DNA of 64,000 nt, from NCBI GenBank assembly GCA_945861535.1, contig CAMAUZ010000028.1, positions 19,419 through 83,418 of the forward strand, read 5' to 3'. Positions 45,656 to 54,511 of the stretch are shown here, piece by piece. The DNA comes from Akkermansia muciniphila. Its GTDB lineage: Bacteria; Verrucomicrobiota; Verrucomicrobiia; Limisphaerales; BJHT01. Every line of letters begins with the position of its first letter. Positions within the stretch are counted from its first letter, which is position 1. The position numbers and the translations under genes are program-made. The notes under the pieces were generated by a model. It was not told the origin of the DNA. It saw nothing but the letters and a program-made list of their open reading frames with translations, and did no database searches.

Positions 45656-46591
45656 TCAGGGCTTGAGGAAGCCGTCGAGGGCTTTGCGCTCGGGGTCGGT
45701 GAGGGGCTTCCAGTCGATGGTGACGGCGGGCAGGTCGGCGCGGAGTTTGGCGAGGTCGGCTGCGGCGAGGTCGGTGCGGAGGAGGGTGAGTTTTTTCAAT
45801 GCGGGCAGGGCTTTTAACGTGCTGAGGCCGGCGTGGGTGAGGCGCACCTCATCGAGGGAGAGGTTTTCGAGGGAGGTGAGTTTGGCGACGGTGGCGAGCG
45901 TGGTGTCGTCGAGGCTGAGGAGGTTGGGCTTGCCGTCGTAGCGGCGGAGGCGCTGGCCGAGTTTGAGCGAGCGGAGGTTCTTGAGCGGGAGCAATTGCTC
46001 GTTGCCGGCCTGCGTTTGGTAGGTGTGCCAGGTGCTGAATTCCTTGAGTTGCGTGAGCTGGCCGATGGCCGCCATGCCGCGGTCGTTGAAGGGAGTTCCG
46101 GCGACGGTGAGGCGCTCGAGTTTTGGCAGTGCTTTGAAGGCGGCGAAACCCGCGCCGGTAAAACCTTTGTCGGGGTAGGCGATGTGGAAGAAGGAGGCCG
46201 AGCGCAGGTTGGTGAGCGTGGTGAGCGCGGTCAGGCCGGCGTCGGTGACTTGGATGCCGTCGGTGCCGAGTTCCTCGAGCGCGCCCAGGCCGGCGAGGAG
46301 CGGGAGGGTTTGGTCGGTCAGGCCGTGGCATTTGCCGTAGAGCGTGAGGGCTTTGAGTGACTTGAACTGGCCGAGGTCGCGGAACTCGGCGTCGCCGAGT
46401 TTGGAGCAGTCTTTGAAACTCACTTTCGTCACGGCCCCGGCGGTCTCGGTGATTTGCGCGCCGAGGGCGCGGAGCTTGGCCGCGATCTCGGCGTCGCTGG
46501 CGGTGGTGGTGTGCGCGATGGCGAGGAAGGCCAGCAGGCAGGCGATCAGGCGCGAGGGCAGGGGAGGGTGGGGGACGAGGTTGGGTTTCAT
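45656..46591 (-). CDS. secreted leucine-rich-repeat protein
   Basis: 311 residues with a signal peptide (LPSRLIACLLAFLAIAHTTTA). About eight LRR turns follow: LGDAEFRDLGQFKSLKALTLY, LTDQTLPLLAGLGALEELGT, LPKLERLTVAGTPFNDRGMA, LTSLENLSLDEVRLTHAGLS and LPALKKLTLLRTDLAAADLA. No enzymatic domain is present, so it is probably a binding protein. The ATG at 46591 is the signal start. Downstream of it lies repeat family G-like DNA. Confidence 0.9.
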   Translation of the reverse strand: MKPNLVPHPPLPSRLIACLLAFLAIAHTTTASDAEIAAKLRALGAQITETAGAVTKVSFKDCSKLGDAEFRDLGQFKSLKALTLYGKCHGLTDQTLPLLAGLGALEELGTDGIQVTDAGLTALTTLTNLRSASFFHIAYPDKGFTGAGFAAFKALPKLERLTVAGTPFNDRGMAAIGQLTQLKEFSTWHTYQTQAGNEQLLPLKNLRSLKLGQRLRRYDGKPNLLSLDDTTLATVAKLTSLENLSLDEVRLTHAGLSTLKALPALKKLTLLRTDLAAADLAKLRADLPAVTIDWKPLTDPERKALDGFLKP

Positions 46592-46688
46592 GGGAGGATG
46601 GTTTTGTGGGCGTGGGTTTGCGGTTGGGAATATTCGCGGGTCAAGCGATGGGGCGGGGGAAAGCTGCTGCTGCGGCGGACGTTGCGCT

Positions 46689-46825
46689 GTAGCGCAGGCT
46701 TCCAAGCCTGCTGTATCGCCGATTTCTAAATCGGCAGCGCGTCGAAACTGCGAGGACGGTCCGCCAGTCGGACGGCTCGCGGGTTTGGAAACCCGCGACA
46801 CAGCAGGTTTGGAAACCTGCGCTAC
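46689..46825. repeat. repeat family A, complete copy (137 bp)
   Basis: GTAGCGCAGGCTTCCAAGCC at the left, CCTGCGCTAC at the right. Same length and interior as the copy at 17501. The right end provides the TAG stop codon of the adjacent isomerase-like gene. Confidence 0.88.
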
Positions 46826-47769
46826 CACGGAACGCCACACGCCTCCGTATCGGCGCACGCGAAATAGGGCCGGAGGATTTGCGCGGCCACGCGGACGGCG
46901 GTGGCGCGGTTCTCGAGGGTTTTGCCGAAGGTGTCGTCTTCGACTTCGATGCAGACCGGGCCGCGGTAGGTGGTTTCCATGAGGGCGCCGAGGAATTTTC
47001 CCCAGTCCATTTCGCCGTAGCCGGGGATGCGCGGCTGATGCCATTCGAGGGGAGGGGCGAAGCGGCCGACATCGTTGAGGCGGTCGTGGCGGAGTTTCAC
47101 GTCCTTGGCGTGGAGGTGGAAAAGTTTGTCCTGAAATTCCCGCAGCGGGCTGGCGGGGTCCATCTGCTGGAGCACGAAATGCGAGGGGTCGTAGTTGAGG
47201 CCGAAGTTCGGGGCATCGAGGTCGTGGAAGGCGCGCCGCCAGATGGCCGGCGTGGTCATGAGGTTCTTGCCGCCGGGCCATTCGTCGCGCGTGAAGAGCA
47301 TCGGGCAGTTCTCGATGCCGATGCGGATGCCGTGGTCGGCGGCGTGGGCGAGCAGGGGTTTCCAGGTTTTGAGGAAGCGCGGCCAGTTGTCGTCCACGCT
47401 GCGGGTCCAATCGCGGCCAACGAAGGTGTTGATGGTTTTCAGGCCGAGCTTTTCGGCGGCGAGGATCACGCGTTTGAGGTGGTCGGTGCAGCGTTTGGCG
47501 GCGGGGGGGTCGGGGTCGAGCGGGTTCGGATAATAGCCGAGGGCGGAGAGGCTGACGCCGCGCGCGGCGCAGAGGGCGTTCACGTCGTCGGCCTGGGCTT
47601 GGGTGAAGGCGGTGACATCGACGTGGGTGACGCCGGCGAATTTGCGTTCGGCGCGACCGACGGGCCAGCACATGGCCTCGACGCACGCGAAGCCGTCGGC
47701 GCGCGCGCGGGTGAGGACTTGGTCGAGATTTAGTTCAGGGAAGATCGCGGAGACGAGGCCGAGTTGCAT
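46822..47769 (-). CDS. sugar phosphate isomerase/epimerase-like TIM barrel
   Basis: 315 residues of the xylose isomerase-like TIM barrel (AP endonuclease 2/IolE) family. It begins MQLGLVSAIFPELNLDQVL. Metal ligands are probably Glu in HGIRIGIENCP, Asp in NFGLNYDPSHFVLQQ, His in KLFHLHAKDVKLRHD and Glu in GPVCIEVEDDTF. Acts on a sugar or polyol, substrate unknown. Start ATG 47769 is chosen because the frame upstream lies in low-confidence sequence. The stop TAG is supplied by repeat family A, so the real C-terminus may be altered from the ancestral one. Confidence 0.9.
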   Translation of the reverse strand: MQLGLVSAIFPELNLDQVLTRARADGFACVEAMCWPVGRAERKFAGVTHVDVTAFTQAQADDVNALCAARGVSLSALGYYPNPLDPDPPAAKRCTDHLKRVILAAEKLGLKTINTFVGRDWTRSVDDNWPRFLKTWKPLLAHAADHGIRIGIENCPMLFTRDEWPGGKNLMTTPAIWRRAFHDLDAPNFGLNYDPSHFVLQQMDPASPLREFQDKLFHLHAKDVKLRHDRLNDVGRFAPPLEWHQPRIPGYGEMDWGKFLGALMETTYRGPVCIEVEDDTFGKTLENRATAVRVAAQILRPYFACADTEACGVPW

Positions 47770-47915
47770 AAGGTCGTGGTGGTTTGAGATGGGGAAACTG
47801 TGGGGCGGAAACGGGGAGAGAGTAAAGATTTTCGGGCTGGGGGCGAGGGCGGGCGCGGGGTGATTAAAAGTGGGCGAGCGTGCCGGGCGGGGACGTTGCT
47901 GCAACCCACGCCAAG

Positions 47916-48006
47916 GTAGGGCGCGTCTGTCCCCAGCGCGCCGCGGCTGACCAGCCGATGCGCCTCGTTGCAGCACGACGGCGCGCTGGGGACAGACGCG
48001 CCCTAC
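47916..48006. repeat. repeat family F (GTAGGGCGCGTCTGTCCCC)
   Basis: GTAGGGCGCGTCTGTCCCC at the left with its inverse (GGGGACAGACGCGCCCTAC) at the right, 91 bp overall. A REP-like palindrome of the related type follows at 48083-48111 (GGACGCGCGGCAGCGCGTCC). Confidence 0.85.
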
Positions 48007-48082
48007 CAGCAGGATGAACTCACTCGCTTTTAATCACATCCGAGGGCGACCACGCCCGACGTGGCGGGCGGTTCGGGCGAAG

Positions 48083-48111
48083 GTTACGGACGCGCGGCAG
48101 CGCGTCCCTAC
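48083..48111. repeat. REP-like palindrome (GGACGCGCGGCAGCGCGTCC)
   Basis: Starts GTTACGGACGCGC and ends inverted in GCGCGTCCCTAC. A related palindrome at 11594 supplies a stop codon; this one lies just past the rimO stop at 48123. Confidence 0.7.
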
Positions 48112-48122
48112 CGGGATTCGGC

Positions 48123-49847
48123 TTACGCCGCCGGCTCGGCAATGAGGTCGTAGTCGGTGTGACCGAGGATGCGGACGCGGGTGAATTCACCGACGGGAAG
48201 CTGGTGCGGCTTGGCGCGGATGAAGACGCGGCCGTCGATGTCGGGGGCGTCGGCTTCGCCGCGGGCGACGAGGAAGTGGCCACGGAGCCGCGTTTGATGT
48301 TCATCATCGGAGCGGATGAGGCCGTGTTCCCACGAGCTGACGCTGGCTTTTTCGAGTTGCTTGCCGGAGGCCTCGCCCTCGACGAGCACGGTCATGGTGC
48401 GGCCGACCTGGCCTTGGGCGACGGCGCGGGCGACGAGGAGTTGCTCGGCCATGGCGTGTTCGCGGCGGCGTTGTTTCACGCGGTCGGTAACCTGGTGTTC
48501 CATCTTGGCGGCGCGGGTGCCGTCTTCGCGCGAGTAGGTGAAAATGCCGAGGCGCTCGAAGCGCGTCTCGCGGATGAAGTCGCGGAGGACCTCGAAGCTC
48601 GCCTCGGTTTCGCCGGGGAAGCCGACGATGAAAGTCGTGCGCAGCGCGATGCCGGGAATGCCCGCGCGGAGGCGGCGGATGAGGTCCACGATGTAGGCTT
48701 GCGAGGTCTCGCGGCGCATGCGCTCGAGCATCGGCTCGTGGATGTGCTGGAGCGGCATATCGACGTAGCGCGCGACCTTCGGGCACGCGGCGATGGTGGC
48801 GATGAGTTCGTCGGTCCAGTGCGCGGGATGCGTGTAGAGGAGGCGAATCCAGAAGTCGCCGGGGAGCGCGTTGAGTGCGCGCAACAGCGTGCAGAGCGTC
48901 GTGGCGTCCGCGGGCAGGGCGCGCGCGGCGGTGGTGAATTTCTCGGGCGAAGAAATGGCGCGGCTGTGGTTGGGGCGCAGGTCGAGGCCGTAATAGGTCG
49001 AGTCCTGCGAGATGAGGTTCAACTCTTTCACGCCGTCGGCGAGGAGGCGGCGGGCTTCCTCGACGATGTCGGCCTGCGTGCGGCTGCGGTGTGCGCCGCG
49101 CATCCGCGGGATGATGCAGAAGCTGCACGGGTGATTGCAGCCCTCGGCGATTTTCACGTACGCAAAATGTTTTGGCGTGAGGCGGAAGCGCGGCGTGTCG
49201 AAGTCGGGGATGAAGTTGGGGCGCGCGTGGACATCGACGATGGGAGCGTTGGCGTCGGGCGCTGTGTCGGGAGCGGCGGTGGATGGGGGCGTGGAGGGGG
49301 TGACGACGGTGCGGGTCTGGCCGAAGCGGTCGGTGCCGCGCAGGGATTCATCGGCGGCGGCGGAGTCGAGCGGGCGCGCTTTTTCGAGGGCGTTGAGTTT
49401 CGAGACGACGGATTTTTTGCGCGATTTCGGCGCGGCTTTTTGTTCGAGGCGTTGGGCGCGGTGGGTGAGGGCTTGCGTGACGATGTCGCCGACTTGCGCG
49501 ACCTGGTCGATGCCCATGAAGGCGTCCACTTCGGGGAGGAGTTTCGGCAGTTCGTCGCGGAAACGCTGGGGGAGACAGCCGGAGACGATGACGGCCTGGC
49601 CGCGCTGCTGGGCGTCGCGCAGTTCGACGGATTCGAGGATCGTATCGACGCTCTCTTCCTGCGCGGCGTCGATGAAGGAGCAGGTGTTGACGATGACGGC
49701 GTCGGCGTGGGTGGCGTCGTTGGTGATCTCGACGCCGTGGCGCAGGAGCGAGCCGAGCATGATCTCGGCATCGACGAGGTTTTTGGCGCAGCCGAGCGAG
49801 ATCATGCCCACGCGCAGGGGGCGGTTGAGTTCAGAGCCTTTTTTCAC
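48123..49847 (-). CDS. rimO: ribosomal protein S12 methylthiotransferase RimO
   Basis: Radical SAM enzyme adding a methylthio group to Asp of ribosomal protein S12. 574 residues, longer than the usual ~440. The N-terminal UPF0004 domain has VGMISLGCAKNLVDAE, NTCSFIDAAQEESVDTIL and VSGCLPQRFRDELPKLLPEVDAF. The radical SAM domain has KIAEGCNHPCSFCIIPRMRGAHRSR with the CxxxCxxC motif. The TRAM domain is at the end. Between the first two domains sits a low-complexity insert (about RLEQKAAPKSRKKS to DVHARPNFIPDF). The start is GTG 49847, giving MKKGSELNRPLRVGMIS; an upstream TTG at 49886 lies in repeat D. Confidence 0.95.
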   Translation of the reverse strand: MKKGSELNRPLRVGMISLGCAKNLVDAEIMLGSLLRHGVEITNDATHADAVIVNTCSFIDAAQEESVDTILESVELRDAQQRGQAVIVSGCLPQRFRDELPKLLPEVDAFMGIDQVAQVGDIVTQALTHRAQRLEQKAAPKSRKKSVVSKLNALEKARPLDSAAADESLRGTDRFGQTRTVVTPSTPPSTAAPDTAPDANAPIVDVHARPNFIPDFDTPRFRLTPKHFAYVKIAEGCNHPCSFCIIPRMRGAHRSRTQADIVEEARRLLADGVKELNLISQDSTYYGLDLRPNHSRAISSPEKFTTAARALPADATTLCTLLRALNALPGDFWIRLLYTHPAHWTDELIATIAACPKVARYVDMPLQHIHEPMLERMRRETSQAYIVDLIRRLRAGIPGIALRTTFIVGFPGETEASFEVLRDFIRETRFERLGIFTYSREDGTRAAKMEHQVTDRVKQRRREHAMAEQLLVARAVAQGQVGRTMTVLVEGEASGKQLEKASVSSWEHGLIRSDDEHQTRLRGHFLVARGEADAPDIDGRVFIRAKPHQLPVGEFTRVRILGHTDYDLIAEPAA

Positions 49848-49878
49848 AAGTGGCGCGGAAGGTAGGGCAGCGGGGGGC

Positions 49879-50112
49879 AAGCTCAAAGCTTAAAGCTCAA
49901 AGCTCAAGGGAAGGTTCAAGCGCCAAGGGCCAAGCGGCAATTGGATGGAAGAATCAGGGCGGTACGGGCGAGGCGGAAAACAGCGCGCGTGGGCGGGGAG
50001 GGATTTGTAAGTGCGGATGAAACCGGGAAATGCCAATGCCAACGGAGTCGCGGTGGTGCTTGGCGCTTGGTGTTTCCCTTGAGCTTTGAGCTTTAAGCTT
50101 TGAGCTTTCCCC
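49879..50112. repeat. repeat family D with inverted ends
   Basis: AAGCTCAAAGCTTAAAGCTC at the left and its inverse (GAGCTTTAAGCTTTGAGC) at the right, about 234 bp apart. A second pair is at 52134-52350; single ends are at 26609 and 63395. The right-hand TTGAGC may serve as a -35 for rimO. Confidence 0.75.
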
Positions 50113-50120
50113 CGTCCCGC

Positions 50121-50624
50121 TCAGCGCCGCGGCGGCTGATTACCGGGGAGCGGGAGGGACTCGCCGGAGTTGGCGGGTTGGTAGATGCCTTTGCCGAGGC
50201 GGGAGAGCGGGTCTTCGGTGGCGCGGGAGCGGCAGGCGCTGATGCCCCAGACGATGCCGACGAGCAGCAGGAGGATGCCGAGGATGGGGAGGGCGACCTG
50301 CCAGTTGACTTTCGAGAGTTGGAGCGCGGCGAAGTCGATGGGGTTCTTGGAGCCGGAGGCGAGGCGCGGTGCGGCGTCGAACTTTTTGGATTGGGCGAGG
50401 TCGGTCTCGAGCTGGGCGAGGAGTTCGGGAACCTTTAGGCGCAGGTGGGTGGCGTAGGTGCGCACGAAGCCCTTGACGTAGATCGTCGCGGGGAAGGTTT
50501 CGTACTGACCGGACTCCAGGGCGCGGAGGTAGTCGGTCTTGATGTTGGTGGCTTCGGCGACGCGGCTGATGGGGAGATTCTGCGTCTCGCGAGCCACGCG
50601 CAGTTGTTCGGCGACGGTTGGCAT
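50121..50624 (-). CDS. RodZ-like HTH membrane protein
   Basis: 167 residues. The N-terminal HTH_25 domain (VAEQLRVARETQNLPISRVAEATNIKTDYLRALE) is followed by TFPATIYVKGFVRTYATHL, as in RodZ. A single membrane helix is at about 115-135 (VALPILGILLLLVGIVWGI). The tail is Pro-rich and short, lacking the RodZ periplasmic domain. RodZ links MreB to the elongasome, so this may be a shortened cell-shape protein; the role is inferred. The start is ATG 50624. Confidence 0.85.
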   Translation of the reverse strand: MPTVAEQLRVARETQNLPISRVAEATNIKTDYLRALESGQYETFPATIYVKGFVRTYATHLRLKVPELLAQLETDLAQSKKFDAAPRLASGSKNPIDFAALQLSKVNWQVALPILGILLLLVGIVWGISACRSRATEDPLSRLGKGIYQPANSGESLPLPGNQPPRR

Positions 50625-51015
50625 TGCGGGCGGATCGTACGGAAGGCACATGCGCTTGGCAACCCCGCAAAGCCGCGCGGAGCGGTGGTCCTGTGGGCCG
50701 GGTTCCAGCCTGCCGGTTCGGACGGCATCCATGCCGCCCGTTCCGCCGGCGGAACTGGGAACACGGGGCAGGGATGCCCCGTGAACCGGCAGGCAGGGAT
50801 GCCTGCCCCACCTGTGCGCGGCGCGCGGGCGTCCCACCCGCTCAGGACGCCCGCCCACGCGAACGTGCCAAATCCACCATCCATTCCGGAGTTCGTACCG
50901 AGCGACCGGGACGGTCGCGCTCCGGGCGCGTCGCTACCTTCCCGCCGGCCGTTGCGAAAAGGGTGCGGTCGGTGCTCGCGTCGGCGGGCGCGGGCGGGAA
51001 TTCTTCCAAGCACTT
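50625..51015. other. gene-free gap with family B inner modules
   Basis: 50697-50814 carries GGCGGCATCCATGCCGCC, GGGGCAGGGATGCCCC and GGCAGGCAGGGATGCCTGCC but no family B termini, so it is an internal module array. The remainder shows a GCGTCGCTACCTTCCCGCC motif near 50929, about 80 bp before the next start. No gene found. Confidence 0.6.
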
Positions 51016-52128
51016 ATGCGACTGGGGATTTGTGCGGTGATGCTGGGATGCGCGGTGGCGTTCGCTGTGGCGGCGGCGGCGGTGGAGCCGGTGCGCGTTG
51101 GGGCGGCGCAGGCGGAGGCGGGGTTTAATCAGTTGTTTCAGCGGACCAATGGCTGGGTGGGGGCGGATGCGATTTACTCGATTCCAATCAGTGCGGAGCG
51201 AACGCTGTGGTTTTTTGGCGACACGTTTGTGGGGCGCGTGGCGGACGGGCGGCGGACGAATGTGACGATGATCAACAATTCGGTCGGCGGGCAGACGGGG
51301 CGCGGCGCGACGGCGGGCGTGGAGTTTTTTTATCAGCGGAAGGCGGATGGCAAGGCGGCGGCGTGGCTGGAACCGGCGGCGGGAGGCGGGTGGTTGTGGC
51401 CGTTTGGCGGCGGGTTCGAGGATGGGCAGGCGTGGCTGTTTTTGTGGCAGATGGAGAAGACGGCGGGGGGCGGGGCATTTGCGTTTCGCAATGTCGCGGT
51501 GTGGCTGGCGCGGATAGAGAATCCGTTGGCGGCCCCGGCGGCGTGGCGGATTTCGCAGGTGAAGATTCCGTTCACGGAGCTGGCGGGCGAGCGGCGGCGG
51601 TTGTTCGGCTCGGCGGTGTTGCGGGCGGACGGATGGAATTACATCTACGGCATCGAGGAGCCGGTGAAGGGGATCGGGGCCGCACGGCGGATGTTGGTGG
51701 CGCGCGCGCCGACAGGGAAGGTGGACGCGTTTGCGGCGTGGCGGTTTTGGAATGGCGAAGAGTGGGTCGCGGATTTCGGACAGGTCCGGGGCGTGGTGGG
51801 CGGGATGGGGTCGGAGTATTCGGTGAATTATGTGGCGTCACTGCGGCGGTATGTGGCGGTGACGACGGAGAACGGGCTGTCAGACAAGATTGTGGCGCGC
51901 GCGGCGGAGCAGCCGTGGGGGCCGTGGTCGGAGGCGCGGGTGATTTACGAGTGTCCCGAGGTGGCGCTGACGCGACGGGTGTTTTGTTACGCGGGGAAGG
52001 CGCACGCGTTGCTGGACGGGGCAGGGGAGCTGCTGGTGAGTCACGCGTTCAACTCGCACGATTTCTGGGAGGTGGTGCGGGATGCGCGGTTGTATTGGCC
52101 GCGGTTTGTGAGGGTGAGACTGGAGTGA
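51016..52128 (+). CDS. secreted DUF4185/DUF5005-like propeller protein
   Basis: 370 residues with a signal peptide (GICAVMLGCAVAFAVAAAA). GVGADAIYSIPI-like NGWVGADAIYSIPISAERTLWFFGDTFVG, followed by GRRTNVTMINNSVGGQTG, matches the five-bladed propeller opening of DUF4185-type proteins. Later blades include GWNYIYGIEEPVKG and VNYVASLRRYVAVTTENG. Probably glycan-related and secreted. ATG 51016 starts the signal. Gene is unusually GC-rich. Confidence 0.85.
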   Translation: MRLGICAVMLGCAVAFAVAAAAVEPVRVGAAQAEAGFNQLFQRTNGWVGADAIYSIPISAERTLWFFGDTFVGRVADGRRTNVTMINNSVGGQTGRGATAGVEFFYQRKADGKAAAWLEPAAGGGWLWPFGGGFEDGQAWLFLWQMEKTAGGGAFAFRNVAVWLARIENPLAAPAAWRISQVKIPFTELAGERRRLFGSAVLRADGWNYIYGIEEPVKGIGAARRMLVARAPTGKVDAFAAWRFWNGEEWVADFGQVRGVVGGMGSEYSVNYVASLRRYVAVTTENGLSDKIVARAAEQPWGPWSEARVIYECPEVALTRRVFCYAGKAHALLDGAGELLVSHAFNSHDFWEVVRDARLYWPRFVRVRLE

Positions 52129-52133
52129 GGAGG

Positions 52134-52350
52134 CAAAGCTCAAAGTTCAAAGCTCAAAGCTCAAAGTTCGAAGCCACGCGAGTATTCCACGCACCGAGTC
52201 GCAACATTTCCGGAAAGAGAGTGGCATTTCTCTGTCTCGCGCTGGGGGTGAGTCGCGGGGTTCGAGTTACTTTGCGCGGCCTGATTTGAAACTTGGATCG
52301 TGGAGCTTCCCTTGAGCTTTGAGCTTTATCCTTGGAGCTTCCGGCCCTGG
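52134..52350. repeat. repeat family D, second pair
   Basis: CAAAGCTCAAAGTTCAAAGC at the left, inverted TTGAGCTTTGAGCTTTATCC at the right. Lies between the DUF4185-like and CBS genes. Confidence 0.7.
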
Positions 52351-52404
52351 CGTTTCGGGGCGGAATTGTCGAACAGCATGTGTCGCACGCCGGGGCCGGG
52401 CGGG

Positions 52405-52848
52405 TCAGCGGTAGGGGCCGGCGATGTAGTTTTCGAGTTGGTGGATGGTTTCGCTCTGGGTCGAGATGATCCAGTTGACGAGGTCGCCGATGGAGACGAT
52501 GCCGGTGACGCGGTTTTCGCGGACGACGGGGAGGTGGCGGACGCGGTGCTCAGTCATCAGGCGCATGCAGTCGGCGACGGTGTGGGCGGGTCCGACGGTG
52601 ACGGCGGCGGTGGTGACGAGTTCGGCGACGCGCATCTCAGCGGAGGAGCGGCCTTTGAGGGCGACGTTGCGGGCGTATTCGCGCTCGGTCATGACGCCGA
52701 GCAGTTGGTCGCCGCGCATGACGAGGAGCGCGCCGATGTTGTGGTCGGCCATGAGGCGCAAGCCTTCGATCACGGTGGCGTCCGGACTGATCGTGAGGAG
52801 GGTGCCAGCTTTGGTTTTGATCAGGGCTTCGATGCGGGTGGTCATCAT
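52405..52848 (-). CDS. tandem CBS-domain protein
   Basis: 147 residues with two CBS domains, about residues 15-65 (LLTISPDATVIEGLRLMADHNIGALLV) and 75-130 (VTVGPAHTVADCMRLMTEHRVRHLPVV). CBS pairs bind adenine nucleotides and usually regulate a partner. None is fused. AAGGAAACTCCT precedes the ATG, a plausible ribosome-binding site. Confidence 0.93.
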   Translation of the reverse strand: MMTTRIEALIKTKAGTLLTISPDATVIEGLRLMADHNIGALLVMRGDQLLGVMTEREYARNVALKGRSSAEMRVAELVTTAAVTVGPAHTVADCMRLMTEHRVRHLPVVRENRVTGIVSIGDLVNWIISTQSETIHQLENYIAGPYR

Positions 52849-53211
52849 AGGAGTTTCCTTGGGTGCGGGGTGATGGGTTGGGTTGGGGTCTGGTTTCGAA
52901 ACTGGCTTTTCGACGGGTGGCCTGCTGTGGGTGAATGGGGCTGGAGATGGTGCTACGCCGGTCCGGGGCGGCGGTCAATGGAATGGTGTGGGGGTTTTGT
53001 TTTCCGTCACCAACGCGCGGAGGAGTCGGACTGCCCACCGTTGTAGGAGTCGAGGTAACGAGGCTCTGACCTTTTCTGCGCGAGGAGGGGACTGAGTCTC
53101 GTGGCCGACTTGGGCGAGGCGCGTGAGATCGGAACTTGGTTGCAAGGCGCGGCTGCGGGCGTTTCGGGCGGCCCTCCCATGGAAAAGGTAAGAGTCTCCT
53201 CACGTCGTCTC
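52849..53211. other. gene-free gap containing repeat family C
   Basis: Apart from the C copy (53041-53217) nothing coding was recognised between the CBS gene and the convergent unknown gene. Confidence 0.5.
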
Positions 53212-53217
53212 CTACAA
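53041..53217. repeat. repeat family C, longer variant (177 bp)
   Basis: Left TTGTAGGAGTCGAGGTAACG (diverged from TTGTAGGAGACGACGTAAGG), right inverse CCTCACGTCGTCTCCTACAA. Longer interior than the 96-bp copies. Its right end contributes TTGTAG, the Leu-stop codon pair of the next gene. Confidence 0.85.
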
Positions 53218-54111
53218 AGAGGTGCGCCAGCGGCGGTATTCGGCGAGGAGTTCGGCGCGGGGGCAGCGGGGGCGGAGGACGGTGCGGGCTTTGAATCCGT
53301 ATTCGCGGAGGATTTCGTAGCGCGGCACGAGGAATTGAAAATCCCACGCCGGATTGGTGGTTTGTAACTCCGCATTCACGCCGCCGCCGGAGGGGGAATG
53401 AGTCAGGCGCACGCCGTCAGTGCGGTCAAACATCACCTGCCAGACGAGGTCGTCGTGGTGGCCGTAGAAAAAGGGATCGGTGTAGCGGAGAGGTGAGAGG
53501 CTTTTGAAAAGAGTGTCACGTCCGCCAGCGGCGTAGGTGAGTTCGAGGGCGTCGTCGCGCGGGCGCACGGTGCTGGCGTCGTTGTGGCGCTGGGTGCAGA
53601 GCTGGGTCCAGAGCGCCGGACTGCGGTCGGTGCCGCCGGGACCGCCGGGGCCGCCCAGGCCGCCGAGGAAGTACATGCTCTTGTCCGTCGGGGCGTTCAT
53701 GTAGCTCGCCCAGAAGAGGCCGATGTAGCCGCGCGGAAACAGGTGCTGGCGGGCGACGCAGCGGAAGGTCATGTCAAGGTAGTGCGGCGCGACGAGCTGA
53801 AAGCGCGTCCAGCTTTCGAGTTGAAACGTGGGCGTCGGGGGTTGGTGCAACTCGGCCGCGGTGTCGGAGAGCTGGCGGAAGGTCATCGGCGCGACGCGGG
53901 GTTCGAATAAAATTTTCGAGTCCGTCACCGCATCGCCGTTGAAGATGTGTTCAAAGTTCAAGCCGGCGTAGGCAGGGACGAACAGGCTGCGGGTGCTGGC
54001 GGCGTGACGCAGGCTCCAGACACCGTTGTAGCCGGCGCGATGTTCGCCGTCGGCGGAGTTGTCGCCGATGACGGCGGTGAGGTCTCCGAGTTTGAAAGTG
54101 GCGTGGCCCAT
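53212..54111 (-). CDS. uncharacterised protein (299 aa)
   Basis: No signal peptide. Begins MGHATFKLGDLTAVIGDN, with GYNGVWSLRHAASTRSLFVP, a Gly-rich loop (FLGGLGGPGGPGGTDRS) and GHHDDLVWQVMFDRTDG. The residue pattern suggests a beta-sandwich or mutarotase-like fold, but no family is recognised. The ATG at 54111 is chosen because the upstream frame lies in repeat sequence. The last two codons, Leu and TAG, are supplied by family C. Confidence 0.75.
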   Translation of the reverse strand: MGHATFKLGDLTAVIGDNSADGEHRAGYNGVWSLRHAASTRSLFVPAYAGLNFEHIFNGDAVTDSKILFEPRVAPMTFRQLSDTAAELHQPPTPTFQLESWTRFQLVAPHYLDMTFRCVARQHLFPRGYIGLFWASYMNAPTDKSMYFLGGLGGPGGPGGTDRSPALWTQLCTQRHNDASTVRPRDDALELTYAAGGRDTLFKSLSPLRYTDPFFYGHHDDLVWQVMFDRTDGVRLTHSPSGGGVNAELQTTNPAWDFQFLVPRYEILREYGFKARTVLRPRCPRAELLAEYRRWRTSL

Positions 54112-54197
54112 GGGAATGCGGGGTGAAGGTTGAATGGCGAATGGCGAACGGGGGCAGGGTACCGGGCGATGGGGAGGGAGCAAGCTTGGAGCTGATT

Positions 54198-54325
54198 GGA
54201 GCACGGGAACTGGGTTTGGAGTTCCGCGTTTACGCGGTTCGGGCGGCGTGCGACCAGCGGGCCGCGTAAACGCGGAACTCCAAACCCAGCTCCTCGCGGT
54301 TGAAGGGACTTTTCAAACAGGCTTT
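54198..54325. repeat. repeat family E, second copy
   Basis: GGAGTTCCGCGTTTACGCGG and the inverse CCGCGTAAACGCGGAACTCC, ending in ACTTTTCAAACAGGC. Lies upstream of the large surface protein gene. Confidence 0.75.
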
Positions 54326-54511
54326 GGCAGTGCAGCACCACCGGCGCATCAGACGTCACGGTATCCGTTCTCCCGTACTCGTCCCCACCAACCACTTCTG
54401 GTTCCACCGGTGGCAACTGACGCCGAAACTGGCAGCTTGTCACTCATAGGGAGCAGGTGCAGCCTCGCAATTCAACGACAGATTCTCCAATCCCCATAAC
54501 TCCTAAAACTT

